Shown here: one piece after another, positions 1 to 7,637 of the stretch
Layout of the letters: each line of letters starts with the position of its first letter
How positions within the stretch are numbered: position 1 is the stretch's first letter
Source: JADCGM01 sp943370355
GTDB taxonomy: Bacteria; Pseudomonadota; Alphaproteobacteria; Sphingomonadales; Sphingomonadaceae
Length of the DNA stretch: 64,000 nucleotides
Assembly: GCA_943370355.1 (NCBI GenBank)
Contig: CALRQP020000009.1
Span: forward strand, 62,001-126,000
Direction of reading: 5' to 3'
Position numbers and translations under genes: made by a program
Notes under the pieces: generated by a model
The model's input: the letters and a program-made list of their open reading frames with translations, nothing else
Told to the model about the DNA's origin: nothing
The model's database searches: none

Positions 1-26
1 ATTAGCTTACTCCTTAAATAGGGAAT

Positions 27-368
27 ATGCAGAAGGTCTTCGAAGCTCTCGCGTCAACGCCCCGTCGGAAGATTCTCGCCTATCTCGCACATACCGAGTT
101 GAGCGCGGGCGAGATTGCCTCGCGTTTCGAAATATCGAAACCCGCGATTTCCCAACACCTCGCCGTTCTTGAGAACGCCGGATTGATCGCCAGCGAGAAG
201 CGCGGCCAATTCGTCTATTATCGATTGGTGCCCGAGAGCCTCGCAAATACGCTTAACTCCTATGTCCAAGAAGTTTGCCCTGTGTCACGGCCGTTGAAAG
301 CGGAGAGCGCCAAGATCGCGCAGGCACGGGTTGCGACCGCGAGCACCGAGGAACGCGCCGACAAGTAG
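27..368 (+). CDS. ArsR-family winged-helix transcriptional regulator
   Basis: A 113-residue small DNA-binding protein. Residues about 1-80 form the ArsR winged helix: 'STPRRKILAYLAH' starts helix 1, 'GEIASRFEISKPAISQHLAVLENAGL' is the helix-turn-helix, and 'EKRGQFVYYRL' is the wing. It lacks the usual ELCVCDL metal-binding motif, and only one cysteine is visible (EVCPVS, after the wing), so classical arsenic sensing is unlikely. It is closer to the SdpR-like ArsR members. The ATG follows GGGA closely. It converges on the PepSY gene of the iron operon, so it is probably not part of that transcript. The target is unknown; any upstream partner lies outside the window. Confidence 0.88.
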   Translation: MQKVFEALASTPRRKILAYLAHTELSAGEIASRFEISKPAISQHLAVLENAGLIASEKRGQFVYYRLVPESLANTLNSYVQEVCPVSRPLKAESAKIAQARVATASTEERADK

Positions 369-449
369 TCAGAACAACCCGAAGCCGTCGCTGTGTGGAA
401 GCACCCGGCTAGATGACCCAGCAGCGGTTCTTTGGACGAGGACCGCCCC

Positions 450-1112
450 CTAAAACGCCCCCGCCCCCGCATAGGCAAACACCGCCAAACTCCCCAGCAC
501 GATCCCGCCCGCGACGAGTCGGCTGCCGTGCAGCCGCGTCCACAGCAGGAAGCCGGTCAGGCTCATCGTGATCAGGGCGCCGGCGATGGTGTCGAGGAAC
601 AGCACCCAGGCGATGGGCAGGCCGGTGCCCTTGTGGATGTTCTTGATCGTCGCGAGGAAGCCGAGCGACTCGCGTTTGGCGCTCACATGGCTTTCGCCGG
701 GCACGTAGCTGACTGTCACGCGTGCGTCGGGCAGGGTGAAGGCCTGTTTCCACGCCTTGGCCTCCGCGACCTCGCGGCCGAGGAAGGATTTGGGGCCGTC
801 CTTGCCGCCCTTCGGCGGACGGGCATCGACCTTGAGGCCGAGCGCGCTCTTCGCCCATTTGCCGAGCGCATCGGCATCGCTGATCGTGCCGGGCGCGACG
901 GGCAGGTCGATTTCGGAGACCTCGACGGGCTGGTCGACGTCGATCTTGAGCTTGTCGCGGTGGTTGAGCAGGAAGCCGCTCGTCCCCATCATCAGGAACA
1001 GCAGCGCGCCCCAGAAGCCCGTCCAGGCGTGGATGCGCTTCAGCCAGTGCAGGAATGTCACGCGCTGCCAGCTCTTCGGCACGAACAGCAGGCCGGATTG
1101 GTTGAGGGCCAT
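450..1112 (-). CDS. PepSY-associated transmembrane protein (iron operon)
   Basis: A 220-residue inner-membrane protein of the PepSY-associated TM helix type. A juxtamembrane segment 'FLHWLKRIHAWTGFWGALL' starts the first membrane helix (about 20-48), a periplasmic stretch follows, and two helices lie at the C-terminus (about 150-175 and 190-218). The ATG is preceded by AGGAAG at good spacing. It begins 8 bases after the PKHD hydroxylase stop and is the last gene of the leftward receptor-Sel1-PKHD-PepSY operon. Family members are often found with TonB siderophore receptors and are thought to help reduce or release iron from siderophores in the periplasm or membrane. That role here is inferred from context. 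Confidence 0.85.
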   Translation of the reverse strand: MALNQSGLLFVPKSWQRVTFLHWLKRIHAWTGFWGALLFLMMGTSGFLLNHRDKLKIDVDQPVEVSEIDLPVAPGTISDADALGKWAKSALGLKVDARPPKGGKDGPKSFLGREVAEAKAWKQAFTLPDARVTVSYVPGESHVSAKRESLGFLATIKNIHKGTGLPIAWVLFLDTIAGALITMSLTGFLLWTRLHGSRLVAGGIVLGSLAVFAYAGAGAF

Positions 1113-1120
1113 GGGGCTTC

Positions 1121-1792
1121 CTAAAGCTCGGCCCAGCGGCGGAGCAGATTGTGATAGACGCCGGTCAGGCGGATGATCTCGGGATCGTCCTGCCCGCTTA
1201 GCGCGGCGAGCGCCTGAATCCCACGGTCGAGTTCGAGGAGGATCGCCCGGTCCTCGCCGCTGCGCACCATCGACTGGACCCAGAAGAAGCAGGCGGTGCG
1301 CGTGCCGCGCGTCACCGGCGTGACGCGGTGCAGCGTCGTCGCGGGGTAGAGCAGCAGATGCCCGGCGGGCAGCTTGATGCCGGGCCGGTCCTCGATGACG
1401 AGCTCGCCGCCGTCATAGCTGTCCGGATCGGCGAGGAAGAGCGTCGCCGACAGGTCAGTGCGGATGCGGAAGTCGCTGCCGCGCCGGATGCGGATCGCGG
1501 TGTCGACATGCGTGTCGAACGCCTGGCCCCCGGCATAGCGGTTGAACAATGGGGGATAGACTTTGAGCGGCAGGGCGGCGGCAACGAACAGCGGCGAACA
1601 GCCGAGCGCGTCGAGCACGAGCTCACCCGCCTCCCGCGCGGCTGGCGAGCCTTCGGGGAGCTGCGCATTGCGTTTGGCGAGCGCAGCCTGATCGCCCGAG
1701 GTCGCATTACCGTCGATCCACTCGGCGGCGTCGATGAGGGTGCGGAGGCGCGTGACCTCGGCAGGGGTCAGCACGTCGGGGATAGTCAGCAT
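1121..1792 (-). CDS. PKHD-type Fe(II)/2-oxoglutarate hydroxylase (PiuC/YbiX family)
   Basis: A 223-residue protein of the PiuC/YbiX family, predicted to be a cytoplasmic Fe(II)- and 2-oxoglutarate-dependent oxygenase. The iron ligands are visible as the HxD of 'FDTHVDTAIR' and the distal His of 'TTLHRVTPV', with a following arginine (TRGTR) suited to bind 2-oxoglutarate. Starting at 'MLTIPDVL' fits family N-termini; a reading upstream of this ATG is arginine/proline-rich and overlaps the previous gene. The ATG overlaps the stop of the Sel1 gene by 7 bases, indicating translational coupling. Pairing with a Fiu/PiuA-type receptor is conserved in proteobacteria. The substrate is not established. 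Confidence 0.92.
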   Translation of the reverse strand: MLTIPDVLTPAEVTRLRTLIDAAEWIDGNATSGDQAALAKRNAQLPEGSPAAREAGELVLDALGCSPLFVAAALPLKVYPPLFNRYAGGQAFDTHVDTAIRIRRGSDFRIRTDLSATLFLADPDSYDGGELVIEDRPGIKLPAGHLLLYPATTLHRVTPVTRGTRTACFFWVQSMVRSGEDRAILLELDRGIQALAALSGQDDPEIIRLTGVYHNLLRRWAEL

Positions 1793-2502
1793 GCGAAGAA
1801 CTCCCGTGCGGCGGCGAGGTCTGGGTGGCCGCAGCGGTCGAGCCACTCGGCGACCTGCGCGCGGAACCTGGCATTTCCGCCCGCTGCCGCCTTAGCGAGC
1901 CAGGGCAGCGCGTCGTGCGGCTTGCCGGCATCGGCGAGCATCCGCGCATGATTGAACTGCCCGCGAAAATCGCCCCCCGCCGCCGCCCGCGCATAGCAGG
2001 CCGCCGCCGACGCCAGATCGTGCTCGACGACCCAGCCATCCTCATAAAAGCTACCGACAAAGTTGATCGCCTTGGCATTGCCGAGTGCGGCGGCGCGCTG
2101 GAACCAGACGAGGGCGGCCGCCTTGTCCTCCGCCACGCCTGCGCCGAGCGCGAGCAGCGTCGCATAATTATACATGCCCCAGTCGAGGCCGCGCCGCGCG
2201 GCGATCAGATACCAGCGCGCGGCCTCCGCCTTGTCGATCGGCGTGCCCCAGCCGAGATCGTGACAGCGCCCGACCATGTTGATCGCCTGCAAATGCTCCT
2301 GCGCGGCGGCGGCGCGGAACCAGCCGAAGCCTGCCTCGGCCTGCCCGGCATCGAGCAGCATCTGGCCATAATAGGCCTGGGCTTCGGCCGACCCGGCTTC
2401 GGCGGCCGTGCGCACAAGATCGGCAGCACCGTCGCCGGACAAGCGGCGCGCGAGTTCGTCTGCGCTCAGCGCATTGATCGCGGCAATTGCCGCAGGCTCA
2501 AT
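1786..2502 (-). CDS. Sel1-like/TPR repeat protein, non-standard start
   Basis: About 238 residues made of around five Sel1-like repeats (for example 'AEAQAYYGQMLLDAG', 'AINMVGRCHDLGWG', 'GMYNYATLLALGAG', 'AINFVGSFYEDGW'). No signal peptide is seen. It sits between the TonB receptor and the PKHD hydroxylase, a known arrangement, and is probably a scaffold for iron-uptake or hydroxylase partners. The start is uncertain: family-like sequence ('AAINALSADELARRL') begins right after the receptor stop but no ATG/GTG/TTG lies there in frame. The coordinate given uses an ATT overlapping the receptor stop. The first ordinary alternative is a GTG at 2415, which would remove the conserved N-terminus. Confidence 0.75.
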   Translation of the reverse strand: MEPAAIAAINALSADELARRLSGDGAADLVRTAAEAGSAEAQAYYGQMLLDAGQAEAGFGWFRAAAAQEHLQAINMVGRCHDLGWGTPIDKAEAARWYLIAARRGLDWGMYNYATLLALGAGVAEDKAAALVWFQRAAALGNAKAINFVGSFYEDGWVVEHDLASAAACYARAAAGGDFRGQFNHARMLADAGKPHDALPWLAKAAAGGNARFRAQVAEWLDRCGHPDLAAAREFFAC

Positions 2503-5011
2503 ATTTGACGCTGAGGGTGGCAAAGGCGCTGCGCCCCGGCGCGATGCTGGCGTAATGGTTGGTGTAGACCTGGTTGAAATAGGCCTTGTCGGTGAGGTTC
2601 TGCACGTTGACCGACAGGCCGACGGCGTCGCTGACCGCATAGTTCAGCCGCGCGTCGAAGCGCCAATAAGCGGGGACGGCGCGGGCGAGGATGCGCGTTG
2701 CGGGGCTGACGGTGACGACACCGGCGGCGGTCTGCGTCGCGGCGCGGTCGTCGGCATAGCCGCCGAACACCCGGCTCGAATAGAGCGCGCCGCCGCCGAT
2801 CGTGAGCGCGGAGGTCAGCTGGTAATTGCTCCAGACGGTGAAGCTGTGTTTCGCGGTCTGCGGAAAGGGCTGGCCGTTGCTCGCCGAGGTGACGAGCACG
2901 GTCTTTGCCGCCTGCGCGCCGACAGCGGGCGCGGTGAGGGCGGTGAAGCCGGCGTCTGTGATGATCGCATCGAGATAGGTATAGCCGCCAACGATGCTCC
3001 ACCCCTTGGCGAGCGTGCCGTTGACCCCGAGTTCGACCCCGCGAATGCGGCGCTTGCCGATGAAGGCGATGCTGTTGGCGTCGCTGGTCACGCGCGCATT
3101 GCGCGTGTCGGTCTGGAACAGCGCGCCGGTGAGTGACAGCCGATCATGGAACAGGTCTGCCTTGGCACCGATTTCGTAGGAGCGGGTCTTTTCAACTTGC
3201 AGCGAGTCGGTGATCGCCTGCGTGTTGGTCGTGCCGAATGCGTTGAACTCCTGCCCCTCGCCGAGCAGGCTGTTCGGCGGCGTCGCGGCGGTCGCGTAGG
3301 AGGCATAGAAGCTCGTCGCGGGCGTCGGCTTGAACACCAGCCCGGCCTGATAATTGACGAGATCGTCCTGCCGGGTCAGCGAGAAAGTCTGCGTCGCGGT
3401 GACCGGCTGGCCCGGTGTCACCGTCGAGCGGAAACTGTCGTAGCGCAGGCCGAGATTCAGGATCAGCCGGTCGCTCAGCGCCATCGAATCGAAGGCGTAG
3501 ATGGCGCGGGTGCGCGCGTCATTCTGAGTCTCGGCGATCGGCAGGTTCCGTGAGATCGGAGCCTGCACGCCCGAGGTGTCGTTCGCATAATTGACCCAGG
3601 GGTCGTCGGGGTTCGGGTTGAACAGGCTCGTGCAATAATAGCGCGCGACGGTCGTGGCGGTGCAGCGGGGGCTGAGCGTCGAACCGGTCGACAGCAGCTC
3701 GTTGCCAGCCGAATTGACGAAACCGCGCGTCACGAATGCGCCGCGCCGCGCCTTCTCCCACGACAGTTCGATGCCGGCCGCGAAACTGTGCTCGATGCCG
3801 CCCGTCGCGAACTTCCCGTACAGGTCGGTCTGGTTGATCAGGCTTTCGGTATAGCCGTAGCGGGTGTTGGCGCGCCGCCAGACATAGCCGCCACTCGTCA
3901 GGTTGCTGCCGCTGTTCGCGACCGTCGTGCCGAAGACGTTTCCGCTCGAATCGTCGGGCAGCAGGAAGATATAGGCTTGGTTGGTATGGCTGAACCGCGC
4001 GGTGTTGCGGAGCGTGATGCCGCCGAAATCATGCTCGGCGCGTGCGGTCAGCTGATCGGTCGTCGCGTCGCGGAAATCGCGGTTCTTGAGGCCATAGAAG
4101 GTCGAGCGTTTCACCGTGCCGGTCTGCCCCCCCGCCGTCGTCACCGTGCCGAGCGCGGGCGTGGTGATCGTCGAACCGAGCGGCGCGTTGCAGACATTGG
4201 TGTTGCACGCATAGAGGAAGGGCAGGCCGCTGTCGGGCAGCTCGTCGCTGTCGAGATGATAATAAGCGAGCGTCATGCGCGTCGGCGTGCCAAGGCCGAT
4301 GGTGATCGATGGCGCAACGCCCCAGCGCTTCTGGAACACCGCATCGCGGCCCGCGACATCCTGATCATGCCACGCACCGGCCAACCGCACCGCGACGCTG
4401 TCGGTCAGGTGGTAGTTGGCGTCGGCAGTCACGCGTTTGTAGTCGGCGGTTCCATAGCTGACGTCGGCAGCGACGAAGTCGCGGCGCTGTGGCAGCTTCG
4501 AGATGATGTTGAGCGACCCGCCTGCGGAGCCACGCCCGCCCAGTGTCGAATCGGAACCGCGCACCACCTGAAGCTGGTCGACCGCGAACACCTCGCGGCT
4601 CTGCGAGCCGATGTCGCGCACGCCGTCGAGATAGGTCGAGCCCTGCGAATCGAAGCCGCGGATGAACGGCCGGTCGCCGATCGGATTGCCGCCCTCCGCC
4701 GCGCCGAAGGTGATCCCCGGCACGGTGCGCAACGCATCGACGAGCGTCGCCGAGCCGGTCTCCTTGATGACCGTCTTGTCGACGACGACGATCGAGCGCG
4801 GCGTATCGAGCAGCGGCGCGACGGCCTTGGCGGACTCCAGTTCGGTCTTGGCGCTGCGCGTGCCGGTCACCACGATGGTTTCCGCCCCTGAATCGTCGAC
4901 ATTGGCCGCATCGTCATTCGCCGCCCAGGCCGGGTCGCTCGCGATGAAGCCGACGCAGCCGAGTGCCAGAAATGCCGGGTGGCTGGATGGTCGAGGGGCA
5001 GCAACAAACAT
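2498..5011 (-). CDS. TonB-dependent siderophore receptor (Fiu/PiuA-like)
   Basis: An 837-residue outer-membrane receptor. After a signal peptide ending near 'SDPAWA' comes the TonB box (ETIVVTG), a plug domain ('TLVDALRTVPGITFG', 'RPFIRGFDSQG', 'YLDGVRDIG', 'QVVRGSDSTLGGRGSAGG'), then a 22-strand-type barrel ending in an aromatic residue (SVKY). Barrel phrases such as 'LNLGLRYDSF' and 'VNVQNLTDKAYFN' are typical of the siderophore-receptor family. ATG 5011 gives a proper signal peptide; a longer reading uses TTG and crosses a putative Fur site. It heads the operon with Sel1, PKHD and PepSY genes, which points to catecholate-type ferric siderophore uptake. Two Fur-like palindromes lie just upstream. 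Confidence 0.95.
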   Translation of the reverse strand: MFVAAPRPSSHPAFLALGCVGFIASDPAWAANDDAANVDDSGAETIVVTGTRSAKTELESAKAVAPLLDTPRSIVVVDKTVIKETGSATLVDALRTVPGITFGAAEGGNPIGDRPFIRGFDSQGSTYLDGVRDIGSQSREVFAVDQLQVVRGSDSTLGGRGSAGGSLNIISKLPQRRDFVAADVSYGTADYKRVTADANYHLTDSVAVRLAGAWHDQDVAGRDAVFQKRWGVAPSITIGLGTPTRMTLAYYHLDSDELPDSGLPFLYACNTNVCNAPLGSTITTPALGTVTTAGGQTGTVKRSTFYGLKNRDFRDATTDQLTARAEHDFGGITLRNTARFSHTNQAYIFLLPDDSSGNVFGTTVANSGSNLTSGGYVWRRANTRYGYTESLINQTDLYGKFATGGIEHSFAAGIELSWEKARRGAFVTRGFVNSAGNELLSTGSTLSPRCTATTVARYYCTSLFNPNPDDPWVNYANDTSGVQAPISRNLPIAETQNDARTRAIYAFDSMALSDRLILNLGLRYDSFRSTVTPGQPVTATQTFSLTRQDDLVNYQAGLVFKPTPATSFYASYATAATPPNSLLGEGQEFNAFGTTNTQAITDSLQVEKTRSYEIGAKADLFHDRLSLTGALFQTDTRNARVTSDANSIAFIGKRRIRGVELGVNGTLAKGWSIVGGYTYLDAIITDAGFTALTAPAVGAQAAKTVLVTSASNGQPFPQTAKHSFTVWSNYQLTSALTIGGGALYSSRVFGGYADDRAATQTAAGVVTVSPATRILARAVPAYWRFDARLNYAVSDAVGLSVNVQNLTDKAYFNQVYTNHYASIAPGRSAFATLSVKY

Positions 5012-5025
5012 GCTGTTGTTGCTAT

Positions 5026-5040
5026 TGAGAACCGTTCGCA
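5026..5040. promoter_or_regulatory. putative Fur box 1 (promoter-proximal)
   Basis: An imperfect palindrome, TGAGA-N5-TCGCA, 14 bases before the receptor ATG. It matches one half of the TGCGA-N5-TCGCA element seen 14 bases further upstream and resembles alphaproteobacterial Fur sites. Assignment rests on motif and on the iron-uptake operon it precedes. Confidence 0.45.
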
Positions 5041-5054
5041 CCGTCAACAGTTAT

Positions 5055-5069
5055 TGCGAGGCGTTCGCA
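5055..5069. promoter_or_regulatory. putative Fur box 2 (perfect half-sites)
   Basis: A palindrome with perfect half-sites, TGCGA-N5-TCGCA, in the 142-base region between the receptor gene and phaB. Its centre lies 29 bases from that of box 1, so both could be bound on similar faces of the helix. Repression of the leftward iron operon is the natural inference. Confidence 0.55.
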
Positions 5070-5091
5070 TAAACAAACTACCGGCGGCGTC

Positions 5092-5120
5092 TTGAGCGAG
5101 GCCGGACAGCCGCCTAGTCT
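5092..5120 (+). promoter_or_regulatory. putative sigma-70 type promoter of phaB
   Basis: A -35-like TTGAGC (5092-5097), a 17-base spacer, and a -10-like TAGTCT (5115-5120). It is about 34 bases ahead of the phaB ATG, with a GGGGAG ribosome-binding site between. The match is by eye and moderate. Confidence 0.4.
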
Positions 5121-5153
5121 GCGCCTAACAAAAGCGCTGGGGAGAATGGCAAA

Positions 5154-5876
5154 ATGGGACGCGTAGCAATCGTGACCGGGGGATCGCGCGGCATCGGCGA
5201 GGCGATCAGCCTTGCGCTCCGCGACATGGGCATGACCGTGGCGGCCAACTATGCCGGCAATGAGGAGCGCGCCAAGGAGTTCGCGAACCGCTGCGGCATC
5301 TCCGCCTATAAATGGGATGTTGCGGACTATGACGCCTGCCAGGACGGCGTGGCGCACGTCGCCGCCGAACTCGGGCCGGTCGATGTGCTCGTCAACAATG
5401 CCGGCATCACGCGTGACGGCACGCTGATGAAGATGACCTATGAAATGTGGCGCGAGGTCATGGACGTGAATCTCGGCGGCTGTTTCAACATGGCGAAGGC
5501 GGTGTTCCCCGGCATGCGCGAGCGCGGCTGGGGCCGCATCGTCAATATCGGATCGATCAACGGCCAGGCGGGCCAATACGGCCAGGTCAATTATGCCGCC
5601 GCCAAGTCGGGCATCCACGGCTTCACCAAGGCGCTCGCGCAGGAAGCGGCGCGCTCGGGCATCACCGTCAACGCGATCGCACCGGGCTATATCGACACGG
5701 ATATGGTCGCCGCCGTCCCGCCCGACGTGCTCGCAAAGATCGTTGCGAAAATCCCGGTCGGCCGCTTGGGCCAAGCCAGCGAAATCGCGCGCGGCGTCGC
5801 CTTCCTCTGCTCCGAGGACGGCGGATTCGTGACCGGCTCGACGCTCAGCATCAACGGCGGCCAGCATATGTACTGA
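5154..5876 (+). CDS. phaB: acetoacetyl-CoA reductase
   Basis: A 240-residue classical short-chain dehydrogenase that reduces acetoacetyl-CoA to (R)-3-hydroxybutyryl-CoA with NADPH for polyhydroxybutyrate synthesis. Visible features are the cofactor loop 'TGGSRGIG', the 'NNAG' motif, the catalytic Ser of 'IVNIGSINGQAGQYGQ' and the YxxxK of 'NYAAAKSG'. The phrase 'SINGQAGQYGQ' and the terminal 'SINGGQHMY' are characteristic of PhaB within the family. Length is the usual one. phaA and phaC are not nearby, so the gene stands alone. It is divergent from the iron-uptake operon and has its own likely promoter. Confidence 0.94.
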   Translation: MGRVAIVTGGSRGIGEAISLALRDMGMTVAANYAGNEERAKEFANRCGISAYKWDVADYDACQDGVAHVAAELGPVDVLVNNAGITRDGTLMKMTYEMWREVMDVNLGGCFNMAKAVFPGMRERGWGRIVNIGSINGQAGQYGQVNYAAAKSGIHGFTKALAQEAARSGITVNAIAPGYIDTDMVAAVPPDVLAKIVAKIPVGRLGQASEIARGVAFLCSEDGGFVTGSTLSINGGQHMY

Positions 5877-5904
5877 CGCAAGCGACCGGCTTGGAGAAGG
5901 CAGC

Positions 5905-6435
5905 ATGGACATAGCGGCGGCGCAAGCGGACTTCGACCGGGCCTATAATGGCGGTGCGGCCGGCGTGTTCGTATCGGGTGCGGTCTGGCTCGCGGTCGGT
6001 GCGGTGTGGATGAGCTACGGTCTCCCGGCGGCGTTCGCGACGCTGTTCTTCGGCGGCATGGCGATTCACCCCGTCTCCGTATTGCTCGCCAAATTCGCGT
6101 TGCGCTGCCCGGCAACCGATCCCGCCAACCCGCTGACGCGTCTTGCCGGAGAGACCACCTTCGCGCTGATCGCGGCGATCGTCGTCGCCTATGCGCTGTT
6201 GCCGCGCGCGGGTGCGCTCGTGATTCCCGCCTTCGCCTTGGTCGTCGCCGCGCGCTATTTTATGTTCCGGACGCTCTACGGGTCGATGCTCTACTGGGCG
6301 CTCGGCACCGCGATCGCCGCGGCCGGCGCGATCGCACTGTTCTCGCCCACGCTGGCTGGCGGCCCGTTCGCCTTGATCATCGGCGGCATCGAGATCGTCT
6401 TCGCCGTGGCGATCCATATCGCCCGGCGGCGATGA
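5905..6435 (+). CDS. small integral membrane protein, unknown function
   Basis: A 176-residue protein with about five to six hydrophobic segments after a short N-terminal helix ('AAQADFDRAYNGGAAGVFVSG'). The composition and the N-terminal 'DF-x2-AY-x-GGAAGVFVSG' pattern recall a widespread uncharacterised membrane family (DUF7010-like, from memory). GGAGAAGG precedes the ATG. Its stop overlaps the start of the ribbon-helix-helix gene (ATGA), so the two are co-translated, probably in the phaB transcript since the gap to phaB is 28 bases. No catalytic motif is seen and no function can be proposed. Confidence 0.75.
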   Translation: MDIAAAQADFDRAYNGGAAGVFVSGAVWLAVGAVWMSYGLPAAFATLFFGGMAIHPVSVLLAKFALRCPATDPANPLTRLAGETTFALIAAIVVAYALLPRAGALVIPAFALVVAARYFMFRTLYGSMLYWALGTAIAAAGAIALFSPTLAGGPFALIIGGIEIVFAVAIHIARRR

Positions 6436-6671
6436 CCGGCGCAGGCGCGCGCGGCCAGCTCGTCAAACGATCGGTGACGATACAGGGGCACCGGACATCG
6501 ATCAGTCTGGAGAAGGTGTTCTGGGAGGCGCTGGTTGCCGCGGCGCGGGACATGGGGCAACCGCTCAACGCACTGATCGCCGACATCGACGAGGCACGCA
6601 CCACCAATTTATCGAGCGCGATCCGGGTGTGGCTTTTCGAGCGGGCGGCGCGGACCCAAGCGGAAGCCTGA
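6432..6671 (+). CDS. ribbon-helix-helix domain protein
   Basis: A 79-residue protein of the alphaproteobacterial RHH_4 type. The core 'VKRSVTIQGHRTSISLEKVFWEAL' gives the beta strand and first helix, and 'GQPLNALIADIDEARTTNLSSAIRVWLFE' the second. Proteins of this family bind DNA as dimers, though many are uncharacterised. It starts with an ATG in the ATGA overlap with the upstream membrane protein gene. It converges on the HTH/DUF4019 gene 18 bases away. Confidence 0.85.
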   Translation: MTGAGARGQLVKRSVTIQGHRTSISLEKVFWEALVAAARDMGQPLNALIADIDEARTTNLSSAIRVWLFERAARTQAEA

Positions 6672-6689
6672 CGCCGCCCGACGCTACCT

Positions 6690-7436
6690 TCAGTCGATGT
6701 AGTAACCCACCACGCGCCATGTACCGTTCTCAGGGGCTAGCGCCACCGTCTCGATCACCCCTGACTTGTTGGCAAAGTCCGTCCGGAACTTGACGATCTG
6801 GTTTCCGGCCGGGATGGCTGGCACGCTTTGCTCGCTGACCAAGACACGTGACGAGGGCTGCCCCAGCGGTAGGCGCACCTTGATCGAAACCGACTGCCAT
6901 ACCTCGACCGTATTGAGCTTTCGGAACGACTTGCCGGTAGCTGCCCAGCTCTCCTGCCACTTGCCCGCATCGACGAGCGCCAGCCATAGCCGCGTCGATT
7001 GCGTGACGGCGGATTCCGCGACGGTCGCCGAACCGGCCGGGTCGGCGGGCGTCTCCGGTGCAGTCCCGAACATGAGCAAGGCAGCTGCAAGTAAAATCAT
7101 GACCAATCCTCCCGCGACCCAGGTCGCCCGCCCCGATGACGGCGATCCCGCGGTCGAGTTCGGAAGGGATTGCGCGGAACTTGCGCCAGTGACGTCCCGC
7201 AAATGGTTGTCCACAACCGAATCGGGGGCAGACCCTTCCGCATCGCGCAACACGCGAGCCGCCTCCCGGCTACTCGACGCCGACAGCTTGCGGCGGGCGT
7301 CGCGCAGGCGCTCGTTGACGGTATGGACCGAGAGGCCGAAGTGCCGCGCCATCGACTTGGCATCATGACCGGCCAGCAGCAGCCGAAGCGTCTGCTTCTC
7401 CTTTTCGGTCAGTGCCTGATAACCCTGCGCCATCAT
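6690..7436 (-). CDS. LuxR-type HTH membrane regulator with DUF4019 domain
   Basis: About 248 residues. A LuxR/GerE-type helix-turn-helix lies at the N-terminus ('YQALTEKEKQTLRLLLAGHDAK' then 'HFGLSVHTVNERLRDARRKL'). A linker and one membrane helix follow ('GGLVMILLAAALLMFG'), then an extracytoplasmic domain matching DUF4019 ('VDAGKWQESWAATGKSFR' through 'VVGYYID'). This looks like a one-component membrane-bound regulator sensing something in the periplasm. The start is placed at the Met just before the HTH. An in-frame ATG at 7550 would add 38 residues, but it lies inside a palindromic repeat and its sequence looks non-coding. The ligand and targets are unknown. Confidence 0.82.
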   Translation of the reverse strand: MMAQGYQALTEKEKQTLRLLLAGHDAKSMARHFGLSVHTVNERLRDARRKLSASSSREAARVLRDAEGSAPDSVVDNHLRDVTGASSAQSLPNSTAGSPSSGRATWVAGGLVMILLAAALLMFGTAPETPADPAGSATVAESAVTQSTRLWLALVDAGKWQESWAATGKSFRKLNTVEVWQSVSIKVRLPLGQPSSRVLVSEQSVPAIPAGNQIVKFRTDFANKSGVIETVALAPENGTWRVVGYYID

Positions 7437-7543
7437 TCCCGCCGCTTCGTCGTGCTTCGACCTAGGGAGATCCAGGAAGGCGGACCACCCCGAATAAATC
7501 GTACCTGAAGCCTGTCGAGCGGGCGACGGGGCGGTGAGAATAT

Positions 7544-7624
7544 CCGTCATCCTGACGAACGTCAGGATCTCATCGATGTTAGCGGCTACCCGGCGGGAGA
7601 TCCTGACGTTCGTCAGGATGACGG
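7544..7624. repeat. REPIN-like pair of inverted palindromes
   Basis: Two 27-base arms, 7544-7570 and 7598-7624, are perfect reverse complements separated by 27 bases. Each arm is itself a hairpin: ATCCTGAC, loop GAAC or GTTC, GTCAGGAT. A doublet of hairpins in inverted orientation is the layout of REPIN elements. It lies between purK and the HTH/DUF4019 gene and covers the upstream candidate start codon of the latter. Confidence 0.75.
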
Positions 7625-7637
7625 GCCGTTCGGCGTC

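Noticed and set aside
3788..4891. Long open frame antisense to the TonB receptor
   Set aside because: GC-rich third-position bias of the receptor gene produces it; the translation is Arg/Ala-rich with no domain, while the opposite strand is a full receptor.
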